Position numbers and translations under genes: made by a program. Under the pieces are notes generated by a model. The model made no database searches, was not told the DNA's origin, and was given only the letters and a program-made list of their open reading frames with translations. This document shows positions 25,941-33,790 of a stretch of DNA of 41,881 nt, one piece after another (positions within the stretch are counted from its first letter, which is position 1; each line of letters starts with the position of its first letter). Origin of the DNA: CADAWZ01 sp045114665 (lineage in GTDB: Bacteria > Vulcanimicrobiota > CADAWZ01). The stretch spans positions 1 to 41,881 of the forward strand of contig JBGUKW010000034.1 of assembly GCA_045114665.1 (NCBI GenBank). The letters are read 5' to 3'.

Positions 25941-26714
25941 TTAATATCCTGAAGGGCAGTCATAAATAAAGTTTTTATCTTCTGTATCGAGTGTTTCATC
26001 CCAATATCTTGTTTTTGAATCTGAACCACGAAAACTTCTCCATTCAATTTCAATTCTATATGTATGCCCTTTTATTGCATCTCTACAAAATAATTCTTTT
26101 ATAGCTGAATCAAACCCATCATCATGATGAGGTTTTGAATATGTTTCATTCCATTTACTATTTCCATTTTTATCTTCAACATTTATAGAATATACCCACC
26201 AAAGTTTACCATAATTGTGATAACCACCTGTTAGGTCTTTTGTTGGATATACTTTTATATTCATAGTTGTATATTCAGGTCTTTGAGATAATCTTGAATT
26301 AGTTCTTTTGTTCCTTTTTTGTTTGACACTGGAATTTATTTTTGATAAGTCTATAAGAACAGATCTTTTTTCATTTTCAGTTACAACCACATTTCCATGA
26401 GCTGGTTTGTATCCTTCTTTGAATATTTCTATCCCATAAACACCAGCTTCAAGATTGTTTATTTCATATTCTCCATTAAAATCTGTTATTGTATTAATTC
26501 CATTGCTCAATATTATTGAAGCATTTGACAATGGTTTCCCAGATGATACAACTTTTCCTTTGATGCTTCCTATTTTTTGTGTTAGTGGAGTGTCATATTG
26601 AGTTGGTTCTTCTGGTGTATATATTTGAAGCTCATCAAATTGAGCAAATGCTTTTGAAGACAATATTGAAACTAAGAGAATTGCAACTAACATAAATAAT
26701 AAAAATTTTCTCAT
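25941..26714 (-). CDS. Exported protein with a carboxypeptidase-regulatory-like domain
   Basis: A 257-residue protein with a Sec signal peptide (MRKFLLFMLVAILLVS, cleaved near KAFA). Residues about 45-125 form a carboxypeptidase regulatory-like beta sandwich, with the typical GEYEINNLEAGVYGIEI turn pattern. The last about 100 residues are a separate Trp/Tyr-rich domain I do not recognise. The ATG at 26714 was chosen because the signal peptide starts there. A G6 run is just upstream, while the ATG ten codons earlier has no site. It is likely periplasmic or surface-exposed. It may be co-transcribed with the ankyrin lipoprotein 24 bases downstream. Confidence 0.75.
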   Translation of the reverse strand: MRKFLLFMLVAILLVSILSSKAFAQFDELQIYTPEEPTQYDTPLTQKIGSIKGKVVSSGKPLSNASIILSNGINTITDFNGEYEINNLEAGVYGIEIFKEGYKPAHGNVVVTENEKRSVLIDLSKINSSVKQKRNKRTNSRLSQRPEYTTMNIKVYPTKDLTGGYHNYGKLWWVYSINVEDKNGNSKWNETYSKPHHDDGFDSAIKELFCRDAIKGHTYRIEIEWRSFRGSDSKTRYWDETLDTEDKNFIYDCPSGY

Positions 26715-26787
26715 AATCCCCCCTTTTCGTCTTTTTACCATATATTTAAATTTTATCTTTATCTTTTTTATCCTTCACTGATTGGTA

Positions 26788-26824
26788 AAAAAAGCGGAAT
26801 TCATATTTTTTGAACACCGCTTTT
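26788..26824 (-). terminator. Terminator of the TM2 gene cluster
   Basis: The arms aaaagcgg and ccgctttt pair around a 19-base loop. The upstream arm overlaps the stop of the TM2 gene at 26823, and on the minus strand a T run follows the second arm. Confidence 0.7.
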
Positions 26825-27074
26825 AGTTGTTTGTGCTAATAAATTTTTTGTTGTATTTTTTATCCCATTTTTCATCAGTCATTGTTATATAAATAAATGC
26901 ATCTATAAATCCAATTATTGGAGAAATCCAAAAAAATAATATATATAATATTCCAATTAAAGGCTTTTTTAGATAAAATTGATGAAGTCCAACAATTCCA
27001 CCAAAAATTGCAAGAAATGTTGCAAAATATTTATTTTTTTTAGTTTTGTTAGTATTTTTTATTCCAGTCATCAT
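26823..27074 (-). CDS. TM2-domain protein, short form
   Basis: An 83-residue protein consisting of a TM2 domain: two hydrophobic helices (about 18-36 and 42-62) with the connecting motif GLHQFYLKKPLIGILY. TM2 proteins are small membrane proteins of unknown function. It has no zinc ribbon, unlike its two upstream neighbours. The only possible starts (tandem ATGs at 27074 and 27071) lie within the end of the previous gene, overlapping it by about 26 bases, and have no clear ribosome binding site, so translation may be coupled. Confidence 0.75.
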   Translation of the reverse strand: MMTGIKNTNKTKKNKYFATFLAIFGGIVGLHQFYLKKPLIGILYILFFWISPIIGFIDAFIYITMTDEKWDKKYNKKFISTNN

Positions 27075-27693
27075 CAGAAGTACATAAATACATTATTGAT
27101 TCTATTAGTGAAACACAATAAGGGATACCAGTCCAAAAAGTTAATAAATATAAAAGTCCCCAGCCTGGTTTTCCTAAATAAAATTTGTGAATACCAAATC
27201 CACCAAAAAAGAATGCCAATATTATAGCAAGAATTTTATTTTTACTCGATTTTTTCTGTTCATTATTTATATTTATATTTATTTGTTGATTTGGGATACC
27301 CATTGGCATTTGGTTTGGATATTGATTTGGGATACCCATTGGCATTTGGTTTGGATATTGATTTGGCATACCCATTGGCATTTGGTTAGGATATTGATTG
27401 GGCATACCCATTGGCATTTGATTAGGATATTGATTGGGCATACCCATTGGCATTTGGTTAGGATATTGATTGGGCATACCCATTGGCATTTGGTTAGGAT
27501 ATTGATTAGGCATATCCATATTTGGGATAAATTGAGCTTTATCGTTGTTTATATTTATATTAGGTAAATCCTTAGGAGATGGAGAATTTGACACTTTTTC
27601 AGATGATTCTGGAAGTTTGGGCAATTCACTACCACATATATTGCAAAATGTTGCACCTTTAAGTTGTTCAGTTCCACAATTTGGACAAAACAT
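27049..27693 (-). CDS. Zinc-ribbon TM2 protein with six 12-residue repeats
   Basis: A 214-residue protein: an N-terminal zinc ribbon (CPNCGTEQ and CNICG), a linker, a Met/Pro/Gln/Asn-rich stretch at 61-137 made of six units of MPMGMPNQYPNQ, and a C-terminal TM2 domain (about 153-200) with GIHKFYLGKPGWG. The build is ribbon in the cytoplasm, a flexible repeat arm and a membrane anchor. Function is unknown. The upstream paralogue at 27714 has the same plan but a different repeat. AAAGGG lies before the ATG. Confidence 0.82.
   Translation of the reverse strand: MFCPNCGTEQLKGATFCNICGSELPKLPESSEKVSNSPSPKDLPNININNDKAQFIPNMDMPNQYPNQMPMGMPNQYPNQMPMGMPNQYPNQMPMGMPNQYPNQMPMGMPNQYPNQMPMGIPNQYPNQMPMGIPNQQINININNEQKKSSKNKILAIILAFFFGGFGIHKFYLGKPGWGLLYLLTFWTGIPYCVSLIESIMYLCTSDDDWNKKY
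27283..27513. repeat. 36-bp coding tandem repeat (six units)
   Basis: Contiguous in-frame 36-bp units (each encoding 12 residues) differ by only a few bases. There is no spacer DNA. Such a tract can expand or contract by slippage without changing frame. Confidence 0.9.
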
Positions 27694-27713
27694 ATTAATT
27701 CAATCCCTTTATA

Positions 27714-28577
27714 TTAGTATTTTTTTTGGAAGTCTTCATTTGACATACATAAATACATTATGGATTCTGCAATAGAAATACAATAAGGTAGAAAACTTAG
27801 CATAAATATTGCTTCGGAATCTGTAGCTAATGCAAATATGAGTGAGAAAAATGGAAATAAAGCATATAAAACTCCCCACCCATATTTTCCCAAATAGAAT
27901 TTGTGAGCTCCTAAAGTTCCAAAACAGAATGCCAATGCCGCAGCAAGAAATTTATTTTTTTTCTTTTTTGTTGGTTTATCCATTATGTTTATATTTATTT
28001 GTTGTTGCATAGGCATGCCTGTATTTTGCATATTTGGCATTTGATTGGGATATTGCATAGGCATACCCATATTTTGCATAATTGGCATTTGATTATGGTT
28101 TGGTATCCCCATATTTTGCATATTGGGATTGACCATTTGGTTTGGATGTTGCATAGGCATGCCTGTATTTTGCATATTTGGCATTTGATTGGGATATTGT
28201 ATTGGCATACCCATATTTTGCATAACTGGCATTTGATTATGGTTTGGCATACCCATATTTTGCATATTGGAATTAACCATTTGATTCGGATACCGCACTT
28301 GTGGCATACCTATATTTGGCAATGTAGGTATGGATGGCATAGTAGGCATATTAGGTATTTGTTTTTGAATATTTCCATTAAAAGGATCGTTTGGAATTTT
28401 TCTTAAGTTTATGCCTTGTTGTTCATTTGTAAAATTGTTAGGTATAGAATTCTCTTCAATATTATTTAATGATTTTGGGGGAGGAGATACTACTTTTATA
28501 TTTGAAAGTTCTGCCCCACAATTACTGCAAAATGTTGTTCCTTGAAGTTGCTCTGTGCCACAGGTTGGACAAAACAT
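27714..28577 (-). CDS. Zinc-ribbon TM2 protein with two 48-residue repeats
   Basis: A 287-residue paralogue of the neighbouring gene. The N-terminal zinc ribbon starts with nearly the same ten residues (MFCPTCGTEQ and CSNCG). Residues about 70-191 are Met/Pro/Asn/Gln-rich, including two copies of a 48-residue unit (96-143 and 144-191), and the C-terminus (about 205-265) is a TM2 domain with AHKFYLGKYGWG. AAGGAG lies before the ATG. It is the first gene of a three-gene TM2 cluster ending at the terminator near 26800. I cannot assign a function. Confidence 0.82.
   Translation of the reverse strand: MFCPTCGTEQLQGTTFCSNCGAELSNIKVVSPPPKSLNNIEENSIPNNFTNEQQGINLRKIPNDPFNGNIQKQIPNMPTMPSIPTLPNIGMPQVRYPNQMVNSNMQNMGMPNHNQMPVMQNMGMPIQYPNQMPNMQNTGMPMQHPNQMVNPNMQNMGIPNHNQMPIMQNMGMPMQYPNQMPNMQNTGMPMQQQININIMDKPTKKKKNKFLAAALAFCFGTLGAHKFYLGKYGWGVLYALFPFFSLIFALATDSEAIFMLSFLPYCISIAESIMYLCMSNEDFQKKY
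28005..28292. repeat. 144-bp coding tandem duplication
   Basis: Two adjacent in-frame units of 144 bp encode the 48-residue repeats of the zinc-ribbon TM2 protein. Each unit itself contains shorter MQNMGMP-type copies. Confidence 0.85.
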
Positions 28578-28644
28578 ATTTTTATCTCCTTTTCTTATAT
28601 TTGATTATAAAGAGGTAGTAGTTATTTTTTTATTGCACTTTGAT

Positions 28645-29514
28645 TTAATAATTTACTGGAATAGCGGTATAGTTGATTTGTGTTGTGAATTTGGCAAGAG
28701 GATCTTTACTTACATCATCATAATATTCATCTGTATGTGTTTCAACCACTGAATCTTTTAATTCTCCGTCTTTATCGTAATCAATGGCTTGTATTGTTTT
28801 TATAAAAAAATCATCTTTTAACCCCAAAACATTATTTGCATTTTGAGGAGTAAATACTTTTAGTGAATATCTAACACCTTTTCCTTTAAATTTTGGAACA
28901 AATGCTATGACATTTTGAGCTAAAATTCTATCAAGATGTTTATGGGAATATTTGGTTTTTGTAAGTGTATCAAATTTTAAGCTGTTTGCTGTATAATCAT
29001 TTGCATCGTCATATTTTAAAAATTCTAAATCTTTGTAGGCGTCATCAATTGTATAATATCTTTTGACAAGTATTTTGTGAGGACATACTTTCGTTAAATT
29101 TAGTTCTTTACAGTATTTACACTCTGTTTCTGTTTTAGCTGTAAAGTATAATATTTTGAATGACCAGTTTAGTGTGCTGTCATTTTCTTCTACAATATAA
29201 TCTACATCATTTTCATTTATATTTGTCTTGCCACTTTTATATTCTGCTTTTGATGCACTATTTAAAGCTATCCAACCATTTCCATATTCTAAATTATTTA
29301 ATTGTATCTCATTTTTTAGGGTGTTTCTTATAGCATAATTTATATCTGTTGTTGCGAGATTTATACTTTTGTCAGCTTGTAACTTGACATCTGTTTCTTT
29401 CCAATATTTTAATCCCAATTTAAATACTAAAAAGAATACCATTGCAAGTATTGAAAATATTATTGTTGCCACTAATGTTTCGATAATTGTGAAACCTTTA
29501 TTTTTTTTAATCAT
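28645..29514 (-). CDS. GspJ-like pseudopilin (copy B)
   Basis: A 289-residue protein with a class III (prepilin) signal: NKGFTIIETLVATII, with cleavage expected after Gly and Glu at mature position 5. It is processed by prepilin peptidase and inserted into a type II secretion or type IV pilus-like filament. The C-terminal domain contains a Cys/His cluster, CKYCKELNLTKVCPHK, followed by ILVKRYY, also seen in the paralogue at 32450. The ATGATTAA overlap with the upstream pseudopilin gene (8 bases) is the same as in the other copy. It is the last gene of the second cassette. Confidence 0.82.
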   Translation of the reverse strand: MIKKNKGFTIIETLVATIIFSILAMVFFLVFKLGLKYWKETDVKLQADKSINLATTDINYAIRNTLKNEIQLNNLEYGNGWIALNSASKAEYKSGKTNINENDVDYIVEENDSTLNWSFKILYFTAKTETECKYCKELNLTKVCPHKILVKRYYTIDDAYKDLEFLKYDDANDYTANSLKFDTLTKTKYSHKHLDRILAQNVIAFVPKFKGKGVRYSLKVFTPQNANNVLGLKDDFFIKTIQAIDYDKDGELKDSVVETHTDEYYDDVSKDPLAKFTTQINYTAIPVNY

Positions 29515-30019
29515 TTGATAACATTATAAGCCTTTTAAATTTTATATATTTTAAGCCTGTTCTATCTGCATGTGTAAATTTTTCTTTATTATTTTGTAGA
29601 TATTTATCCATATCTTGACTATTTGTTACTACTATTGAATTTATCAATTCAGGAGTGTTTATATTCCAAAATACAAATACATTGAGTTCTATGATGTATT
29701 TCTTTTTAAAATAGTCATCTGTAAGTGTTTTTAATTCTGTTATGCAATAGTAAGGTTTGCCATTTATTATATCTTTTGTTTTATAAATTTTTATCTCTTT
29801 ATCTCCATTTTTTTGTTCTGCTTTGATTTCTGATAGTATTTTTTTATCTATTGTTCCAGCAACCCTTTCAGAAATAGATGTAGCTATTGTCATCTCTGTT
29901 CCTTTTGAGGATGATTTCATCATAGATATATACATTGCTATCATCGACAATATTGCTATTGATATTATTGCAATACTTATAACAACTTCTAAGATTGTAA
30001 AACCTTTACTATTTTTCAT
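29507..30019 (-). CDS. GspI/PilV-like pseudopilin (copy B)
   Basis: A 170-residue protein with an N-terminal prepilin motif NSKGFTILEVVISIAII (Glu at mature position 5) and one helix, followed by a small beta domain. It resembles GspI/PilV-type minor pseudopilins in size and position. It begins 3 bases after the large upstream gene and overlaps the next one by 8 bases. Its paralogue at 33333 has the same plan and shares the end LIMxxxND. Confidence 0.83.
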   Translation of the reverse strand: MKNSKGFTILEVVISIAIISIAILSMIAMYISMMKSSSKGTEMTIATSISERVAGTIDKKILSEIKAEQKNGDKEIKIYKTKDIINGKPYYCITELKTLTDDYFKKKYIIELNVFVFWNINTPELINSIVVTNSQDMDKYLQNNKEKFTHADRTGLKYIKFKRLIMLSND

Positions 30020-30022
30020 GAT

Positions 30023-32434
30023 TTAAAATACCGATTGAAAAACTAAATTAGTGATTATTCCATAATTTTGGAAAAATGGTACATAATCTGGATCATATTT
30101 TAGTTCAGATGATGAAACATTATTTATATTTATATTTCCTTTGGATATCAAAGCTCCTAAAATATTAAAAGAGTGCTTTGAGCTATTTATATTTATATTT
30201 CCGTTTGAATATACTGTTCCCTTTACCTCTGTACTTGCTATTGCATTTTTTATATATGCTTCCAAATAATCTTCTAAATATGTATCTGTTACTTCAATAT
30301 CTATATCATCTTCATCATCTTGTAGATCACTTTTCCAAGCTGTTTTTTTCCCTGTTCCTTGCGTTGTAGCTATTTTTTTATCTATGAATTGTTTCTTTTT
30401 GTGATCATAGGTTGAAAATAACATGTTATTACCATCATATATCGTATTATTTGGATTATATTTATCTTTATATGAGTTAAAAGCTAGTCTATCAAGAATA
30501 CCCACTTTTTTATTATTGATTTTAACTTCATAATCTCCAATATGTATACCAGTTCGATGTATTTGTATTTTTGTATTGACTCCACTTTTATTATTATCTA
30601 TACTACCTGATAAAATGCCTTTTATTTTTCCGTGTGTGAATGTATATAAATAATTTTCATTTTTATATACATTTACTTTTGAATCTTTTAATTCTATTGT
30701 AATTTCACTAAGCTTTTTATTGTTATCTTCCATAAAGAATGAATATGAGTCTCCATGGGTTGTGTCAATGTCAACATCGTCAATCGTTTCATTTACTGTA
30801 TATGTGTTTTTACCTATTTGTATTTTACTGCCATCTGAAGTTGTTATGCCTTTTTTAAAAGCAGATTCATAAGCTTTGCTTAAAAGTTTATCTGTTACAC
30901 TGCTATCTGTGTCAGAACTTAAATTTTTGGCTTCTTTTATATTGACATCTCCATTTGCCCAAATTGCAACACCACTTTGAGGCTTTGTCTCCATTACAGA
31001 ACCTGAATTCATTGTCAAATTGCCATTTGACAAGATTTTTCCTGTCCCTGTAACTTCTCCCTTTATTGTCAAATCTCCATTTGTTTTTAATGTTCCATTG
31101 CCAATCGAAAAATCAACAGAAAGATTTGAATTTTTATATGTTGTTTTTGTTTGATTTGTATCTTTATCGACAACTGAATATTTGTCTGCAACCATAAATG
31201 TTACTGGACCATCTGAAGAAACATTATCTGTAATGCTTATTCTTCTTGTTGGCTCTTGAACTGTTACATGCTCCATTTTTGTTTTTCCACGGCGGTCTCT
31301 CTTCATTATAACTTTATCTACTTCTGAAGTGAACGAAATGCCTGTTTTATTTTTCACTTCTTCTGGATTATTAGTTTTTATAAAATTATCTATATCTTGA
31401 TTATCTATGTTTTGTGGAAAATATTGCCATTCACCTGTACCTGACTTTTTATCTCTAACAAATACATAAGTGCCAGATGATATTTTTGATTTGAATGAAC
31501 TGTCAGAGATTTTGGCATTTTTCATAGCATTTTCAATAGTATCTATAGTGCTTATCTCATCTTTATTTGGTGTGTTGTTGTCGAATATAATATTATTACT
31601 TTCTAATTCTTCTCTGTCTGATGTTTTTGTTCTCTTTCCAATTTGTGCTTCATTACTCGATATTATTGTAGGTTTTTTTGTGTATATAAGGTTGCCTATG
31701 TCATTTGTTACACCAGTTAAAGAAAAATCTCTTCCTGCTATAAGTTTGCCACTTTTTGCGGAGTTTTTATTTAATATTGATAGAGCTGGTTCATTTAAAA
31801 TTGAATTTTGTTTTGTTTGGTGTATTGATATATTTCCAAAGGCATTGCTTCCTTGATCTAAAACTGAAGGTCCATCTGATGTGAAAACTGTTTCAATATA
31901 TTTTACTCTCTTTCCACATTTCCCCTTAACTACAAGATAAAAAGCTTCGCCAGGAATATCTCTTCTAAATAGTATTTTTTCTCCATTAATATTTATGCCT
32001 GATTCTTTTGAAATTGAAGCTTTATTGTTTAAATTATTTATCGAGGCAAATCTACATCTATCTTCATGTTTATCGTCAAAAACGATGTCAAATCTTGAGT
32101 CATATTCTGTTTCAGATAAATTTGTCTCAGGATTTAGCTTTATATATCCTGTTAGATATTTATTATCTCTTTTTATAATTATGTCTTGACCATTTGACAA
32201 TTTTGAAGTTACGCTTGTATTTTCTCCCCAATGTTTGTTTTCATACAATTCTGCTTTTACTAATTCGACACCAGATAGAGCTGCTAAATATGCCTGTTCA
32301 CTATCTGAATAGCTTTTACCACCTGAAAGAGAGCTCATGCCATTTTGTACAATGATAAGAGTCATCATTGTCATAATTGCCATAAATAATAAAGTTGTTA
32401 TTAATATAATTCCAGACTTTTTATTTTTCTTCAT
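30023..32434 (-). CDS. Large GspK/PilX-like tip protein (copy B)
   Basis: An 803-residue protein with an N-terminal prepilin-like helix KKSGIILITTLLFMAI. Position 5 is not Glu, as in GspK/PilX-type tip pseudopilins. After about 50 residues the chain is Ser/Thr/Asn/Asp-rich and contains beta-type repeats, such as GTGKILSNGNLTMNSGS and GNININSSKHSFNILGAL, suggesting a beta-helical or polymer-like body. The end reads LKYDPDYVPFF. It is far longer than usual GspK (about 320). The ATG at 32434 (residue 4 of the open frame) is preferred because AGAGG is at normal distance. It starts 15 bases after the GspJ-like gene of copy A. Confidence 0.78.
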   Translation of the reverse strand: MKKNKKSGIILITTLLFMAIMTMMTLIIVQNGMSSLSGGKSYSDSEQAYLAALSGVELVKAELYENKHWGENTSVTSKLSNGQDIIIKRDNKYLTGYIKLNPETNLSETEYDSRFDIVFDDKHEDRCRFASINNLNNKASISKESGININGEKILFRRDIPGEAFYLVVKGKCGKRVKYIETVFTSDGPSVLDQGSNAFGNISIHQTKQNSILNEPALSILNKNSAKSGKLIAGRDFSLTGVTNDIGNLIYTKKPTIISSNEAQIGKRTKTSDREELESNNIIFDNNTPNKDEISTIDTIENAMKNAKISDSSFKSKISSGTYVFVRDKKSGTGEWQYFPQNIDNQDIDNFIKTNNPEEVKNKTGISFTSEVDKVIMKRDRRGKTKMEHVTVQEPTRRISITDNVSSDGPVTFMVADKYSVVDKDTNQTKTTYKNSNLSVDFSIGNGTLKTNGDLTIKGEVTGTGKILSNGNLTMNSGSVMETKPQSGVAIWANGDVNIKEAKNLSSDTDSSVTDKLLSKAYESAFKKGITTSDGSKIQIGKNTYTVNETIDDVDIDTTHGDSYSFFMEDNNKKLSEITIELKDSKVNVYKNENYLYTFTHGKIKGILSGSIDNNKSGVNTKIQIHRTGIHIGDYEVKINNKKVGILDRLAFNSYKDKYNPNNTIYDGNNMLFSTYDHKKKQFIDKKIATTQGTGKKTAWKSDLQDDEDDIDIEVTDTYLEDYLEAYIKNAIASTEVKGTVYSNGNININSSKHSFNILGALISKGNININNVSSSELKYDPDYVPFFQNYGIITNLVFQSVF

Positions 32435-32449
32435 GGCATTCATCCTCTT

Positions 32450-33340
32450 TTATTTATTTAATGGTTGTACGGTATAATTTATTTGTGTTGTGAATTTAGA
32501 TAGTTTGTCATTTACAGTTGTATTATTATTTCCTGTAACAGTTGTTTGAGAACCAGCAAGTTCCAATCCCATGTTTTTTTCAATATCTAATTCTGATGCT
32601 TTTATTGTTGTTTCTAAATCGCTCTCTTCTATTGAACTTCTTACTAAATTGTGTTCTTTTAATAATTTAAGTGTATATACTACCTCATTATTTTCGTTTA
32701 ACGCTGGAATAAAAACTATTACATTTTTAGCCAAAATTTTATCGTATTTCTTTTTATTATCTCCCTCATAGCTTTTGAAGAGATCATTTATACTTGTTTC
32801 TTCTGACCATTTTAAAAGGTTTGGATTTTGGTTATCTTTGTCAATTTCATCATTTAGAGCAAAATATCTTTTAACTAAATACTTATGTGGACAGATAGCA
32901 GAACTTAAACCCATATCAACACATTTTGGACAAGGTGATATCTTAGCCGTAAAATATGCTATTTTAAAATTCCAATTTACTTGGCTCGATGTTCCAGATA
33001 TATTAAAATCCAAGTCATTGTTTAATATATTCCCAGTTGTTGAATCATAAGTTGAAGCACTTGACATCAAAATATAATGTAAAACATCTTTGCTATTTGT
33101 TCCCTGTAAACCAGATGATATTTTGAGGCTTGCAAGAGAAGTATTTCTGATTGAAAAATTTATATCTTGAGTCGCTAAATTTATTCCTCGTTCATTTTCC
33201 AACCTTGAACTTGATTCTGCTAAATACCTATGACCATTATTGAAACAAGCAAATAATATCATTGATATAAATGCAAATATGGAACAAGCTATTACTGCTT
33301 CTGCTATTGTAAAACCTTTAAAATTTCTTTTTTTAATCAT
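32450..33340 (-). CDS. GspJ-like pseudopilin (copy A)
   Basis: A 296-residue paralogue of the gene at 28645, with a prepilin motif (FKGFTIAEAVIACSIF) and a C-terminal domain that keeps the conserved CPKCVDMGLSSAICPHK and YLVKRYF stretch. The last residues, KFTTQINYTVQPLNK, also match copy B. Sequence divergence is considerable, so the duplication is old. It overlaps the upstream GspI-like gene by 8 bases (ATGATTAA) and ends 15 bases before copy B begins. Confidence 0.82.
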   Translation of the reverse strand: MIKKRNFKGFTIAEAVIACSIFAFISMILFACFNNGHRYLAESSSRLENERGINLATQDINFSIRNTSLASLKISSGLQGTNSKDVLHYILMSSASTYDSTTGNILNNDLDFNISGTSSQVNWNFKIAYFTAKISPCPKCVDMGLSSAICPHKYLVKRYFALNDEIDKDNQNPNLLKWSEETSINDLFKSYEGDNKKKYDKILAKNVIVFIPALNENNEVVYTLKLLKEHNLVRSSIEESDLETTIKASELDIEKNMGLELAGSQTTVTGNNNTTVNDKLSKFTTQINYTVQPLNK

Positions 33341-33788
33341 TGTCTGTAATCATTATAAGCCTTGAAAATTTGACTGAATTTTTTTCATTTACTACATTTT
33401 TTAATGTAGTTTCACTTGTTGCTTCTACATCCCAACTGACTGTGCAGTCTATTTGTAATAGATTTGTATCTTTTAGATAATTGCCATTCACAGGATATAT
33501 TTCTGCATAGTAATAATATGGAACATCATTTACAAAATCTTTGCCAGATATTGTCTCTTTTATATTTGATTGATTGGCTTTCATTTTAATTTTGATATCT
33601 GATATCTTTTTATTTGCAATATCTTGCATTACTCTTGTTGCTAATGATGAAGCTATTGTTTTTCCAACACCTTTTGATTCTGCTTGTATTATTGATGTAT
33701 AAATAGCTATTATCATCAATATAGCAGTAGATATTATCATTATGCTTAGTGCCACTTCTATTATACTAAATCCACTGTTTTTTCTCAT
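33333..33788 (-). CDS. GspI/PilV-like pseudopilin (copy A)
   Basis: A 151-residue protein with prepilin motif NSGFSIIEVALSIMIIS (Glu at mature position 5). The spacing from the large gene upstream is 2 bases and the overlap with the GspJ-like gene is 8 bases. Size and place match copy B at 29507. Confidence 0.83.
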   Translation of the reverse strand: MRKNSGFSIIEVALSIMIISTAILMIIAIYTSIIQAESKGVGKTIASSLATRVMQDIANKKISDIKIKMKANQSNIKETISGKDFVNDVPYYYYAEIYPVNGNYLKDTNLLQIDCTVSWDVEATSETTLKNVVNEKNSVKFSRLIMITDND

Positions 33789-33790
33789 GA

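Noticed and set aside
27283..27513. Regular 36-bp repeats, at first sight like a CRISPR array
   Set aside because: The units touch each other without spacers and are in frame with a zinc-ribbon TM2 protein, so they are a coding tandem repeat.
27999..28406. Long His/Trp/Ile-rich open frame opposite the TM2 repeat gene
   Set aside because: It is the complement of the Met/Pro/Gln repeat tract. Its low-complexity content follows from that.
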